From Chamaelirium japonicum (lineage: Eukaryota; Streptophyta; Magnoliopsida; Liliales; Melanthiaceae): DNA of 64,000 nucleotides. Below are positions 35,946 through 49,118 of the stretch, piece after piece. A program made the position numbers and the translations under genes. The notes beneath the pieces were generated by a model, which was not told the origin of the DNA, did not search any database, and was given only the letters and a program-made list of their open reading frames with translations. The stretch lies in NCBI GenBank assembly GCA_947650365.1, contig OX393549.1, positions 18,829,532 through 18,893,531 on the forward strand, given 5' to 3'. Numbering within the stretch: the first letter of the stretch is position 1; each line of letters starts with the position of its first letter.

Positions 35946-36195
35946 AATAAGTGCACTTCTATCGCTCGTGTGGCGAGTTTCGATCCTTGGTCTATCTTGT
36001 GCTGGCACACTAACGAGTGATATACTAATCGCTTTAATTGTTTTTATATAAATGTTTACCCTTGTTTTGTTGAGAATTGCATATATGTTCTTTGTTTAAA
36101 AATTAACAATAATCCTTGAGCTTTGACAAAATGGTTGGCAAAATTTAAGAATGAAATGGCCAAAGTATCCATTCCCCCCCCCCCCCAGTGATAGT

Positions 36196-36721
36196 TAGGG
36201 GTGGCAATTCTTGACCCGACCCGCCAACCCGACCCGAACCCGACCCCGAAGTTAGCGGGTTTGGGTTTGGCCTAAACGGGTTCGGGTCATAAACGGGTCG
36301 ACCCGATTGACCCGTTTATTTAATGGGTCGGCGGGTTCGGGTTTATACTTATAACCCGATTTGACCCGACTTGACCCGTTTAACAAATGGGTCGTGTAAA
36401 CCCGACCCGACCCGACCCAACCCGAACCAACCCAAGCCAACCCGACCCAACCCGATCAAACCCGGCCCAATCCGACTGGTCTTTACCCAACCCGACAGGT
36501 TTACATGGGTTCTGTTGACCCGACCCGACCCGACCCGTTTAGTAAACGGGTTAAACGGGTCGGGTCGGGTCAACCCGTTTATTAGGCGGGTCGGGTTTGG
36601 GTTTAAGTTTTTGACCCGTTTATTAAACGGGTCGGGTTCGGGTTGGGTGTTTTGCCCTTATACATATGTCTCAACCCGACCCGAACCCGACCCGACCCGA
36701 CCCGACCCATTGCCACCCCTA
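36196..36721. mobile_element. hAT-like MITE, family 1, unit A 3' flank
   Basis: The ends are TAGGGGTGGCAAT and ATTGCCACCCCTA. The target duplication is GTGATAGT at 36188-36195 and 36722-36729. The interior is (ACCCG)-rich. Confidence 0.88.
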
Positions 36722-36838
36722 GTGATAGTATTCAATTTTAGAATAATTCATGATTCATTTGAAAGCATAAATCCGAAAAAATTGAAGAGCCGATCATTCA
36801 AAAAAATTTGTTTTTGCACACAACCAAGGGGGTTCTAT

Positions 36839-37222
36839 TCACGGCGCCCAAGGCCCAAACACAATATTGACAAAACAACTAGGGGGCACAAGATTCCCAC
36901 CCATCACCATATCCCCACTAACAAAACCTTCCTCTGCAAAAAGACCAGTTATGCATTCAGGAGTAGTAGCCGAATCAAAAACCTCCATTCGATCCATCGA
37001 ATGAGCCGCTAAAGTGTGGGCACACTTGTTGGCCGCTCTAGGGATAGAATTAGGAGAGATAAGCCAGCAACCCCGCATAATTCTTCTGCGGTCTGCAAGG
37101 ATATCTTGCAACTTCCAAAGGATCTCCATAGACCCTTGAGACAGAAGCCGTACGGCTTCAAGGTTGTCACCTTCAAAGGGGATCAACTTGGCATAGGTAG
37201 CATGCCTATCAAGTTTCATCAA
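36839..37222 (-). pseudogene. RNase H-like (RVT_3 type) fragment, unit A, 127 aa
   Basis: This is an open frame with EGDNLEAVRLL at 17-27 and IPRAANKCAHTLA at 60-72. They resemble the second half of the RNase H-like domain found at the end of plant LINE polyproteins and in stand-alone host copies. The first half, with the leading acidic residues, is missing. On its upstream side the frame meets short sequence and then the (AT)n tract. It is most likely a truncated LINE remnant carried along with the duplications; a small expressed gene is less likely. Confidence 0.6.
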
Positions 37223-37289
37223 ATTTTGAAACCTCTAGGTTGGTTTCGCACAAGGTTTCACATATAAGAGGTTTCTCACTGAATCAGGA

Positions 37290-37636
<347 letters not shown>

Positions 37637-38205
37637 TAGGCGTGCAACCGGGTCGGGTTGGTTCGAGTTTGAGCCAAGCCAGAACCGACCCAAAAGTTAT
37701 CGGTGCTACTATTTTCTAACCCTACCCAACCCGAATTCTATATAAACCTGACCCAACCCGACCCGAACCAAATCGGGTCGGTTCTCTGGTCTGATTTAAA
37801 CTAGGGATGCAACTCGGGTCATATTGAAACTACACGGTGCAATCGATCTGATTTAAAGTAATGGCCGAGTTGAACCATGGGGTGCAATGGGTCTGATTTA
37901 AACTAATGGCCTAGTTGAACCATGGGGTGTAATGGGTCCGATGTAAGCTAATGGTCTAGTTTAAATTAATGGTCGAGTTGCACCCCTAGTTTAAACTAAT
38001 GGCCGAGTTGCACCCCTAGTATAAGGATCCGGGTAGGGTTGGTTTTGGTTTACCCGAGCCCTAACCCAGAACCGACCCGATTTAGTCGGGTCAAGATATA
38101 TCGGAACCAAACCAACTCAAAATTTAAAAATACCCAAACCAACCCAACCCATTTAGTTCAGATTGGTTCGGTTCTCGGGTTTACCTGACCCAAGTTGCAC
38201 CCCTA
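37637..38205. mobile_element. hAT-like MITE, family 2 (unit B)
   Basis: The ends are TAGGCGTGCAAC and GTTGCACCCCTA. The target duplication is TTCGTTAC/TTCGTAAC, now with one mismatch. It is the same insertion as at 21528. Confidence 0.75.
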
Positions 38206-39009
38206 TTCGTAACAAATTTAAAAAATTAGCAAATTAGGTATAGGTCCCTAGCTATGTTAGTTCCCTAATCTTCCTGGTCGTAATTATGTACAACGGGGCC
38301 TTTACTATATTAGGAAAGAATCATAAGCTGCCAGCCCTGTCATCTCGTTTCCCCTTGCGTCCAAACCCTAAGCAATGAGATCCCAAGCCGTCCGTTAGTC
38401 GGGTACAAACCCAACCGCCTCACCTATTTTCTACTCCGATAAGGGATCAGACAGCGGCTCCTGTGGTTCCAGCCGTGATCGCGTTTGGGGATTCCATCGT
38501 GGATACTGGGAACAACAACGCGATCACGACCATCGCCAGGGCCAACTTCCCGCCCTACGGGATAGACTTCGAAGGCGGTGAGCCGACGGGGAGGTTCTGC
38601 AATGGACGGATCCCTCCTGACTTCATAGGTATCCATCTACAAAAAAAGAGATTCATACGGCGCATATCTTTAATATCTTTAGTCCTTGTGGCAATTTAGG
38701 GCGTGTTTGGCATCATTCCGGAACAATCTATTTCACTGTTGCAACTACAACGATTTCACTATAGCAGCTACAACGATTTCACTATAGCAGCTACAATGAT
38801 TTCACTGTAGCAACTACAACGATTTCACTATAGCAGCTACAATCTACAGTGATTATATTTAGTTATTAGGTTAGGGTTAGGGTTCACTAATAGGATATAG
38901 AGTTAGTGTTGGGGTTGGGGTTAGGGTTCACTATTTAGGTTATAGAATTAGGTTTAGTGTTAGGATTCACTATTTAGGATATATAATTAGCTTTTGGTTT
39001 AGGGTTAGG

Positions 39010-40668
39010 CAATGATGGGCCCAGGATTTTTCTCAGGAGGGGCATAAACATTAAAAAATAATTGACATTGATGTCTCAAATTGGAAGCTTCATCCGGCGA
39101 CGTGACAGAGTCCCTTCCCTTTCATCAAGTCCTCGGAGTCCTTAAAAAATTTGGGGTGATAATTGGCCAGGTCGCACTGGTCAAGAATAACATGCAGGGT
39201 TTTCGTTCACTACACCAATACTGTTGAAAAAGGATGTTCAATTATCGTCGTTTTTCAGTATGTCATTTTTTAGTTTGTCATTTTTCAATACTTGTCGTTT
39301 TTTACCACTAAAAAATATGTATTGACCGTCGTTTATTAAAAGACATATTTTGCTCATCGTTTATTTATGTAGTTTATTCCTCAAATTGGTATAGTGGTTT
39401 TTTTTTTGGAAATAACATAAAGCTTGGTTAATGTGGGCTGAAGTTGAATGATATGAACCTTGGTTAAACGTCGGGATGAGCTTGGAGCATAGCCGAACTT
39501 CACTATGATGGCGGCAAGAAAATAACACACCCAGACGACTCCTCCAACAACAAAAACTGAGCCAACTACTCTTCTCCATCAACCCCCAAGGATCTTCAAT
39601 AAGAGACCCTCCTCCCTAGCCTTCTTCCTTCACACTAAAAAGTATCAAGGCCAAGAAAACAAACCTAACTTTAGCTGTGCTTCTATGTCTCTGCTCTGCA
39701 GCCCCTTCTATATATCTCTTTCTTATCTTTTTCCTCCAAACCAAAACTCACACTAAAAGGCTTAGTTAACCCTTGGAGAGCCGATGGCCGGTGCATCAAG
39801 ACCTTGATCCAACGACCCACAAAATTTCACTTAATTAAGTGGTGGACACAATGATGGTTTTTGCTACAATGCTACATGGGGCATCTGGACCGTTCCCTAA
39901 TATGTAGGAGAAAAGGGTACAATCTGATTGTATGTAAAAAGGTCAGGTAATAATGTGGTGCACGAGTGGTGATTATGTGTAAAGTATAATCGGACGACTC
40001 TCTATTCTTCCATAAATGGTCTAGATGGCTCACTTAACATCTGGAGCACAAACACTCCGCAGTAAAAAAATTGGATAAATTGGTGCAAGTCTTTGTAACA
40101 GATCGTCTTTAGCGATAAGGATGACAAAGAGATACTTTAGCAGTAGCAAAAAAGTAAAATTTCGCTAATAATGAGTAGCATTTTCTACCATGCAGATTTG
40201 TTACTCTTTGTTGTAATGAGTAGTAAAATTTGTGATTTTAGTATTAGGGACAGTTTTGTCAGTTAAATGATAGAAAAAGTCAACGGAGATACTTGCTGTA
40301 AATGCATCTTTTTGAGAGAGACCTAGTGCAAAGCTATCTTATTGATCGTCGTTTTCACCAAATCGATCTATTGATAGGGACCTAACACTAAGTCAAGAAA
40401 ATTCCTTGTACACACAATGAATAAGATGAGAAGATATGAGAACTGGAGCCGAAGTCGTTGCTTCATATCTTCTTTATTTTTCATCGGAATTCAGTGGTTA
40501 CGAAGACGTTGTGATCCCCATGCAATACTCTACGACATCGAATAGAGTCGAGCAAAAAAATTGAAGCCAACACCAACATACAGACTTGCGAAATATGTCC
40601 AAAACCTCTAATTTTTTCCTAAAGTGAGGGGGGGGAGGCCCCCTGGGCCTAAGGTAGGTCCGCCACTG
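39010..40668. mobile_element. hAT-like element in intron 1 (copy B)
   Basis: Orthologue of 28601-30193, with the same GGGTTAGG flanks. It carries two short internal segments absent from A. Confidence 0.7.
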
Positions 40669-41332
40669 GGGTTAGGGTTAGGGTTCACTATTTAGGGTAT
40701 AAAATTAAGTTTAGGGTTAGGGTTGACTATTTAGGTTTAATGTTAGGTTCAATATTTAGGGTATAAGATTAGCATTAGAGTTGGGGTTTCACAACACGAT
40801 TAAAATGTTTTGGAATTCTGAAACCTTTTTGTCGTGTTGTGAAACGGTTTAACTAGATGATTAATGGAAAGGCATATGAGTCAATTTACTTGCAATTTGA
40901 CCTATTGCAATTGAAACTTTGAGACGTGCATCTCTCTTAATAGGAGAGTTTTGTCAAGACCTACAGTTAATGGAATGTTCTTAAATGGACCTAATGCAAA
41001 TTGCCCCTAGTTTTATTGATAGCACTCTACTAAGCAGTGATTCAACCCTATCCTAATTTATATTATAATAGTTTGTATTAAAATTGCATAATTTTGTCAA
41101 ATGAAAATCTCCATCCTTCAACTAAGCTGTTTGGAATGGATAGGAAGGGAATGTGAGCTCTTTAACTAGATATTTGCTAATGTGTTTCTTTTAGGATGTA
41201 TTCGTATTATATTTATAGAAATTATCACTAATCTAAAGATGGAATTATTAATCTAAAAACTCAATTGATTTTTAGATCTTATAGGGTCATTTTTCAAATT
41301 AAAATTTTCATATATACCCCTAACTTTTCTAA

Positions 41333-42214
41333 AGGCTCATTCTTTTGGGTGGAAACGAATAGCAGAAATAAAGTGAGTGGTTGAAATGACTTTATTTATG
41401 CCCTTCTCCTTCGTTCTTTTGCGTTTTAGGTGGGCGGAAAAGCATCCACCTAGGTGGATGATTTCAGCCATCCGGGCTGATTTGCTTTCCTCCCAAAATC
41501 CTGACGACATTCACTTTCTTTTCTCTTGCTGAAGCATTGATCGGACCCGGGCAATTTCTACAAGTTTCTCCAGTTAGGGTTTTGTCTGATTTTTCCTATT
41601 TTTTGGCATCATCAAGGTGAGTTTCTCTCATTTGGTTGTCACCTTCGTTTTCGACACATCCTGGGCTACATTTTGATCCTTCAGGGTTTTTTTTTCCGGC
41701 TCGATCCACCGCTAGGGTTTGCTTCCGGGAATTTTTTCGGCTAACGTTTACATTCTTGCCATTGATCAATGCTACAGTTTACATTTCGATCATTATCCGG
41801 GTGCTAATGGTCTGCATTTGATCTTTGAATCAGTGTTGTCATGTTGAATTTGATTTTTGAATTAGTGCTGATGGTTTTCATGTGATCTTTGAATCAGTGT
41901 TGTGCTGAATTTGATCTTTGAATAGTTCTGATGGTCTGCATTTGTTCTTTGAATCAGTGTTGTTGTGCTGAATCTGATCTTCGTGAGTCCTGTCAGTTTT
42001 GTATTTGCTCTTGAACAAGTTTTCATTTCCCTCCCCTAATTTTTATTTTTATTTCATTCGCAAAAGAACGGCTGACATTAATTTCTCATTTAGTTTCCTC
42101 CCTCTCAAAAGAACATTGGAAATGAACCCCAGCAGAAATGAAGTGAATGAAAATGAAGTCAACTAATTTCATTTCCATTTCCACTGGTTGGGTGGAAATG
42201 AAAACAACGCACCC
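41333..42214. mobile_element. PIF/Harbinger-like element in intron 1 (copy B)
   Basis: Orthologue of 30857-31740; the right target duplication has changed. Confidence 0.5.
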
Positions 42215-45200
42215 AAAAACAATTTCACCCTTCTTTAGAAAATAACGACATTACCCTTGTTTCTCAAAAAAAAAAAACTTTATCCTTATTTCTGGCCTCC
42301 ATCCTCACTCCTGTCGTGGCAACAATGAATCAAACTTAATTGCAAATTTTGTTTTTGTGGAAAAATATGCAGTCATATTTTGGAAATGAGAAAGTTTTGG
42401 AAATGATATATAAATATCATATTTTGGATGGCACTATTAGAAATAGGAAATATTTTTTGAGGCATAATGCAAGATATTCTTTTAGTAATTTGATACTTAT
42501 ATAATGAGCAAAACCACAAGAATCAGTTGTCATCCAATATTTCCAGCTTCAAAATTGGGTGTAAAGGAGCTGGTACCTGCTTATCTTGGCACGACTCTCA
42601 ATACCAAAGACATCCTCACCGGTGTGAGCTTCGCTTCGGCTGGGACAGGATACGACCCCCTGACCGCTGATCTTTTGGTATGTTTCTTCAAATCGCCACG
42701 TTTAATTCTAGTTTTGTTTTGTTTGAATCATGTTTCATAATTAAAAACCGAGTGTTCGCTACATTTTGTTTCAGTCGGTCATACCGATGACGAATCAACT
42801 GGATCTATTCAAAGAGTACAAGGAGAAGCTGATCAGTGCAGCAGGCGCCGATAGAGCAGCCACCATTATTTCTGAAAGTCTATACATAGTGAGTGGAGGA
42901 TCCAATGATATAGCCAACACTTATTTCACATCATTTTTGAGGAGGCCACTTTACGATATCACGTCTTATGTGGACTTGATGGCCACTTATGCTACTAGCT
43001 TCCTTGAGGTAAATTCTATTTTTCATAATTTACCTCTGATTTAATTTTTTTTTTTTACTATTGGTGCTTTACACTTTAGAGTAAACAAATTAAGATGATG
43101 AATAAGACTTTTATTTAAGTTGCTTTTTACAGGTAGAGTATTTAATTCATACACCTACTAAACTAGTAAATAGTACTATTAAGTGTTATTAACTTAGCCT
43201 TCATGGTACTTTTTTTTTTTTAATTGTTAGCAAAAAATCCTTATAAAATGACATTTCAGGGGGGAAAGCTATACCTTAAAAAATCTTAAAACTGCATTCA
43301 TCTATATATAGAAGTTGGCATTCTTTCAATATACGAGGGGCGATACAAACCGAATGATCATAAGAGAATGAGAATGGATCAACATTACAATCCACAATGA
43401 AGTTGGCTAGACTATGAGTACACTCATTGAGTCTCCTGGGGATGTGTTTAGGAGTGCCATCTCCTAGGCTTACAAGGATGCTTCTACAATCTACGATAGT
43501 GTTCCGTAGTCTTCAAGGTGTGAATTGTGGGTGCATAAAATATATATCCACACTTTCGCTCGGCACCAAGTCAAAGCTTTCAGAAAAGGAGATCGATATT
43601 TCAAGTGGTACGACAAGGGAGGCAGGAAGACGCAACTCAAGTCCTCAAGACCCAACAATCACCATCCCAGAGTCGCCCGAGTGATGGATAAGAGGATACA
43701 AATAGAGAAAAAGTACCCCAACGATGGCAAAAGCTCATTCCGTGACTCACCAACTAGCTATGACTCAGGAGCGGGCCGGCTTGGTTCAAAGGTCCATGCG
43801 TGGTGGACTGTGCCAAACACTCTACCTACCAGAAGGCACCAAGTAGAAGATTACCCAGCAGATTCTACAGTTTGAGTGGCAGGCGAGTCCAAGCGACACG
43901 TGACAGCCTAATCCAAAAGGGGAACAAACACACCATGAAGAACTCTTGGGACGACAGCTTGATGGATCCATGGCACAAGCTCCAATTCCAACCCACAAAC
44001 GACAACTTTCAATGAAAGAAGTGTTGGGCTTATAAGCAATGAAAACACAGCACATGGAAGAGAGATTGGGAGCACAAAGGAGAGGGCTGATGATGCATGC
44101 AGGGTTCTTAAAATAACACAAGTGGTGAATTTAAGCAATTAAAAAAAAATATGCACTTATTTGTTCAATTTCCAGCAAAGTTAAAGAAATCTAATTATCA
44201 TCCAATCATGCCCAAACAAGTTTACTTAAGCGAAGAGTTAAAACTAGCATGTGAAAAATTAATTTCATATTTTAATAAGTAAATTCCCGCAATGATGTGG
44301 TGAACAATAACCAAACACGAGCAATAATCTCAAGAAAAACGTAGATCTAAGCAAGTTATAATCTAATGGATGAGATTTGTAAGAAGCCAACAATGATGGA
44401 AACCCAAGTATAATTCAGCAATAGGATGGTCACCACATGAAAAAATTGAGGGGCGATTAATCGATCAAACCGTGCCTCAGTCAATATCGGTCGCTAACGA
44501 TGACTCCGTTGTTCTAGATGAAGTGGGCGGAAGACGAGGGGTGGTCTGGAAGAGAGGGGTGAAGAACCCGAGATGAGTTGATCTTGAGGAAGAGATGATC
44601 TCCGCGTCGATCTTCCATGAAGTCATAGATGAAGACGTGGCGGCGAGGAAGAAGCCTGCAGAGAGAAAAAGAAGACTAGAAGCTGAAGGATCTGTCAAAT
44701 AAGATTCCCGAACAAATGCTCACGCTTCTTCGTCAGGGTTTCGATTCTTCCTTCACCATAATTGATCACTAGTAGGGTTTATGAAGGGATTTTATAGGAG
44801 GGAAAATAAAAATGAAAATTTAGAGAAGGAGGGGCAAGCCGCGTGCTGGTGTACGGCTCGAAAAGAGAGAAGGACAATTGAGGGGGGTCCACGAATGGCC
44901 TTTTAGGGATTCTGTGGGCTTTCGAATCTCATCCATTGAGATTAGTTGTCGACTTACAATCCTATGGCTATGATAGAACTTATTAATGAGTCTGTTCAGC
45001 ATCTATGGCTCGAACCGGATGCGAACATGGCTCACATCTATCCAAACCAGAAATAGCTTTCTAATGATGCAGATGGATTGGCTATCGACCTACTGGATCT
45101 CTAATGCTAAGCCATAAATTGTTGTCAATTTTATGAATGTGTCTATAATTACAGCTATTACCTAATTTGTACTTATGGTTTGTATTCATCCTTGTGGCTT

Positions 45201-45513
45201 TTTTTTTTTTGGTTCAGGAATTAATTCAACTTGGGGCACAGAGAATTTGGGTCGGGGGGCTTACACCTCTTGGATGCTTACCATCACAAAGGACTCTGGC
45301 AGGAGGGTTTCAGAGGGATTGTGACCCAGCACGTAATCAAGCAGCAACGATGTTTAATTCGAAGATGGGATTGGAAATAGAGAAGCTTAAGACAAAATTC
45401 AATGGCACAAATATTATCATCGTTGATCACTACTCTATAATGGACGATTTTACTCGTCGGCCCTCCAATTATGGTAATTTCATCTTTTCCAATTTTCAAT
45501 TCGTTTTTTTTTT

Positions 45514-45778
45514 GGGGTTATTTTGACTTTTTCCCTCAAATTTGCCTTGAATTAAACTTTACCCCCATTTTTCATTAATTATACTTTACCCCCCAAAACT
45601 AACTGTTCCGTCAGCTCAACCCCCCAAAATCTTATTTCTTTTCCATCAGCTCACCCTTTCTCTTAGATGGTGAGCTGACAGAACAGCTAGTTTTGGGGGG
45701 TATAGTCTAATTAATGAAAATATGGGGGGTAAAGTCTAATTCAAGGCAAAATTTGGAGGGGCAAAGTCAAAAAAATCC
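45514..45778. mobile_element. Mutator-like MITE in intron 4 (copy B)
   Basis: Orthologue of 35040-35305, with the same arms and poly(T) flanks. Confidence 0.65.
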
Positions 45779-46669
45779 TTTTTTTTTTTATGTGGGTCTA
45801 TACTTGTCTCAACACTCCCCCCCCACACGGAGCATGCGGGTCCAGCTTTGATACCATGTTACTAACCCAAAGTGCTCCAAGCGGTTAGCCTTTTGGAGTA
45901 CTCCTGGTTAGTAACATGGTATCAGAGCACAATATGCATATTAAGCGGCCTAATGGCGTCCCCCTTTCCGATGTGGGACTAAACCTGTCTCAACAAATAA
46001 CATCCAAATCAACACTAAAGTATTGGCCGCAACTTCTGTATCAGCATGCTTAACTATCTATATGTTTGCAGGATTTGAGGAGACAACCAAGGGATGTTGT
46101 GGTACTGGAGAATTTGAGGCCACATTCTTATGTAACATTTTGACCTCATCTGTGTGCGCGGATCATACAAAATATGTTTACTGGGATAGCTTCCACCCCA
46201 CGGAGAGAGCCTATGAGATCATCGTTGATTATTTGTTGAAGAGATACCTGCACGACACGTTATAAGAGAGAACATCTCGAACCACGCTCTGTAGTGGTGG
46301 GCCTTCCAGCGTCTCACCTTAGTGGCGACCTTTCCTATCTGTGGGGTTAATAAAAATAAGTGCACTTCTATCGTTCATGTAACCTTAGCAACGACCTTTC
46401 CTATCTGTGTGATTAATAAAAATAAGTGCACTTCTATCGCTCGTGTGGCGAGTTTCGATCCTTGGTCTATCTTGTGCTGGCACACTAACGAGTGATATAC
46501 TAATCGCTTTAATTGTTTTTATATAAATGTTTACCCTTGTTTTGTTGAGAATTGCATATATGTTCTTTGTTTAAAAATTAACAATAATCCTTGAGCTTTG
46601 ACAAAATGGTTGGCAAAATTTAAGAATGAAATGGCCAAAGTATCCATTCCCCCCCCCCCCAGTGATAGT

Positions 46670-47205
46670 TAGGGGTGGCAATTATTGACCCGACCCGCCA
46701 ACCCGACCCGAACCCGACCCCGAAGTTAGCGGGTTTGGGTTTGGCCTAAACGGGTTCGGGTCATAAACGGGTCGACCCGATTGACCCGTTTATTTAATGG
46801 GTCGGCGGGTTCGGGTTTATACTTATAACCCGATTTGACCCGACTTGACCCGTTTAACAAATGGGTCGTGTAAACCCGACCCGACCCGACCCAACCCGAA
46901 CCAACCCAAGCCAACCCGACCCAACCCGATCAAACCCGGCCCAATCCGACTGGTCTTTACCCAACCCGACAGGTTTACATGGGTTCTGTTGACCCGACCC
47001 GACCCGACCCGACCCGACCCGTTTAGTAAACGGGTTAAACGGGTCGGGTCGGGTCAACCCGTTTATTAGGCGGGTCGGGTTTGGGTTTAAGTTTTTGACC
47101 CGTTTATTAAACGGGTCGGGTTCGGGTTGGGTGTTTTGCCCTTATACATATGTCTCAACCCGACCCGAACCCGACCCGACCCGACCCGACCCATTGCCAC
47201 CCCTA
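46670..47205. mobile_element. hAT-like MITE, family 1, unit B 3' flank
   Basis: Ends TAGGGGTGGCAAT / ATTGCCACCCCTA; GTGATAGT at 46662-46669 and 47206-47213. Confidence 0.88.
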
Positions 47206-47322
47206 GTGATAGTATTCAATTTTAGAATAATTCATGATTCATTTGAAAGCATAAATCCGAAAAAATTGAAGAGCCGATCATTCAAAAAAATTTGTTTTTG
47301 CACACAACCAAGGGGGTTCTAT

Positions 47323-47706
47323 TCACGGCGCCCAAGGCCCAAACACAATATTGACAAAACAACTAGGGGGCACAAGATTCCCACCCATCACCATATCCCC
47401 ACTAACAAAACCTTCCTCTGCAAAAAGACCAGTTATGCATTCAGGAGTAGTAGCCGAATCAAAAACCTCCATTCCATCCATCGAATGAGCCGCTAAAGTG
47501 TGGGCACACTTGTTGGCCGCTCTAGGGATAGAATTAGGAGAGATAAGCCAGCAACCCCGCATAATTCTTCTGCAGTCTGCAAGGATATCTTGCAACTTCC
47601 AAAGGATCTCCATAGACCCTTGAGACAGAAGCCGTACGGCTTCAAGGTTGTCACCTTCAAAGGGGATCAACTTGGCATAGGTAGCATGCCTATCAAGTTT
47701 CATCAA
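47323..47706 (-). pseudogene. RNase H-like fragment, unit B, 127 aa
   Basis: It has the same length and frame as 36839-37222, differing by a few amino-acid changes (for example Arg to Cys in ADRRRIM, and Arg to Gly in SMDRMEV). Confidence 0.6.
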
Positions 47707-47773
47707 ATTTTGAAACCTCTAGGTTGGTTTCGCACAAGGTTTCACATATAAGAGGTTTCTCACTGAATCAGGA

Positions 47774-48150
<377 letters not shown>

Positions 48151-48719
48151 TAGGCGTGCAACCGGGTCGGGTTGGTTCGAGTTTGAGCCAAACCAGAACC
48201 GACCCAAAAGTTATCGGTGCTACTATTTTCTAACCCTACCCAACCCGAATTCTATATAAACCTGACCCAACCCGACCCGAACCAAATCGGGTCGGTTCTC
48301 TGGTCTGATTTAAACTAGGGATGCAACTCGGGTCATATTGAAACTACACGGTGCAATCGATCTGATTTAAAGTAATGGCCGAGTTGAACCATGGGGTGCA
48401 ATGGGTCTGATTTAAACTAATGGCCTAGTTGAACCATGGGGTGTAATGGGTCCGATGTAAGCTAATGGTCTAGTTTAAATTAATGGTCGAGTTGCACCCC
48501 TAGTTTAAACTAATGGCCGAGTTGCACCCCTAGTATAAGGATCCGGGTAGGGTTGGTTTTGGTTTACCCGAGCCCTAACCCAGAACCGACCCGATTTAGT
48601 CGGGTCAAGATATATCGGAACCAAAGCAACTCAAAATTTAAAAATACCCAAACCAATCCAACCCATTTAGTTCAGATTGGTTCGGTTCTCGGGTTTACCT
48701 GACCCAAGTTGCACCCCTA
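48151..48719. mobile_element. hAT-like MITE, family 2 (unit C)
   Basis: Same insertion and flanks as 37637-38205. Confidence 0.75.
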
Positions 48720-49050
48720 TTCGTAACAAATAAAAAAAATTAGCAAATTAGGTATAGGTCCCTAGCTATGTTAGTTCCCTAATCTTCCTGGTCGTAATTC
48801 TGTACAACGGGGCCTTTACTATATTAGGAAAGAATCATAAGCTGCCAGCACTGTCATCTCGTTTCCCCTTGCGTCCAAACCCTAAGCAATGAGATCCCAA
48901 GCCGTCCGTTAGTCGGGTACAAACCCAACCGCCTCACCTATTTTCTACTCCGATAAGGGATCAGACAAACGAAAACCCTTTTTTTTTGGATTCAAAGCTA
49001 TTATTGCTTTCCTATTAACGGTAACTAAGACCATTCCCATGGGCCTTGGC

Positions 49051-49057
49051 TATAAAA
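49051..49057 (+). promoter_or_regulatory. TATA box, GDSL copy C
   Basis: TATAAAA lies 62 bases before the start codon at 49119, with the same proximal text as copy A. A stretch of about 25 bases (CTCGAGATGTCTGG region) present upstream in A and D is missing, and beyond about 48930 the upstream sequence switches to the shortened B/C type. Confidence 0.7.
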
Positions 49058-49118
49058 CGCCTTTCCAGTATGGATGTATGCATGCATACTTGTCGAGGAC
49101 AAAGCCAGTGAGAGAAGG

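Larger units (their letters stand above)
38454..46265 (+). pseudogene. GDSL esterase/lipase copy B, 5'-truncated
   Basis: Partial exon 1 is 38454-38628, followed by exons 42547-42677, 42775-43008, 45218-45473 and 46072-46265. Exons 2-5 are intact with GT-AG borders and all catalytic residues, as in copy A. Exon 1 begins at the codons for [13 protein letters not shown]. The TATA box, start ATG and signal peptide are gone: compared with copy C, 250 bases are missing, joined at a CA shared by both sides. No in-frame ATG precedes the GDS block. It is probably a non-functional copy unless a new upstream exon is used. Coding differences from A include Lys to Asn in NGTKIII of exon 4. Intron 1 is 3.9 kb. 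Confidence 0.85.

Noticed and set aside
43427-43684. 85-codon frame in intron 3 of copies B and C
   Set aside because: It is intronic, without a domain, and is not kept in copy A.
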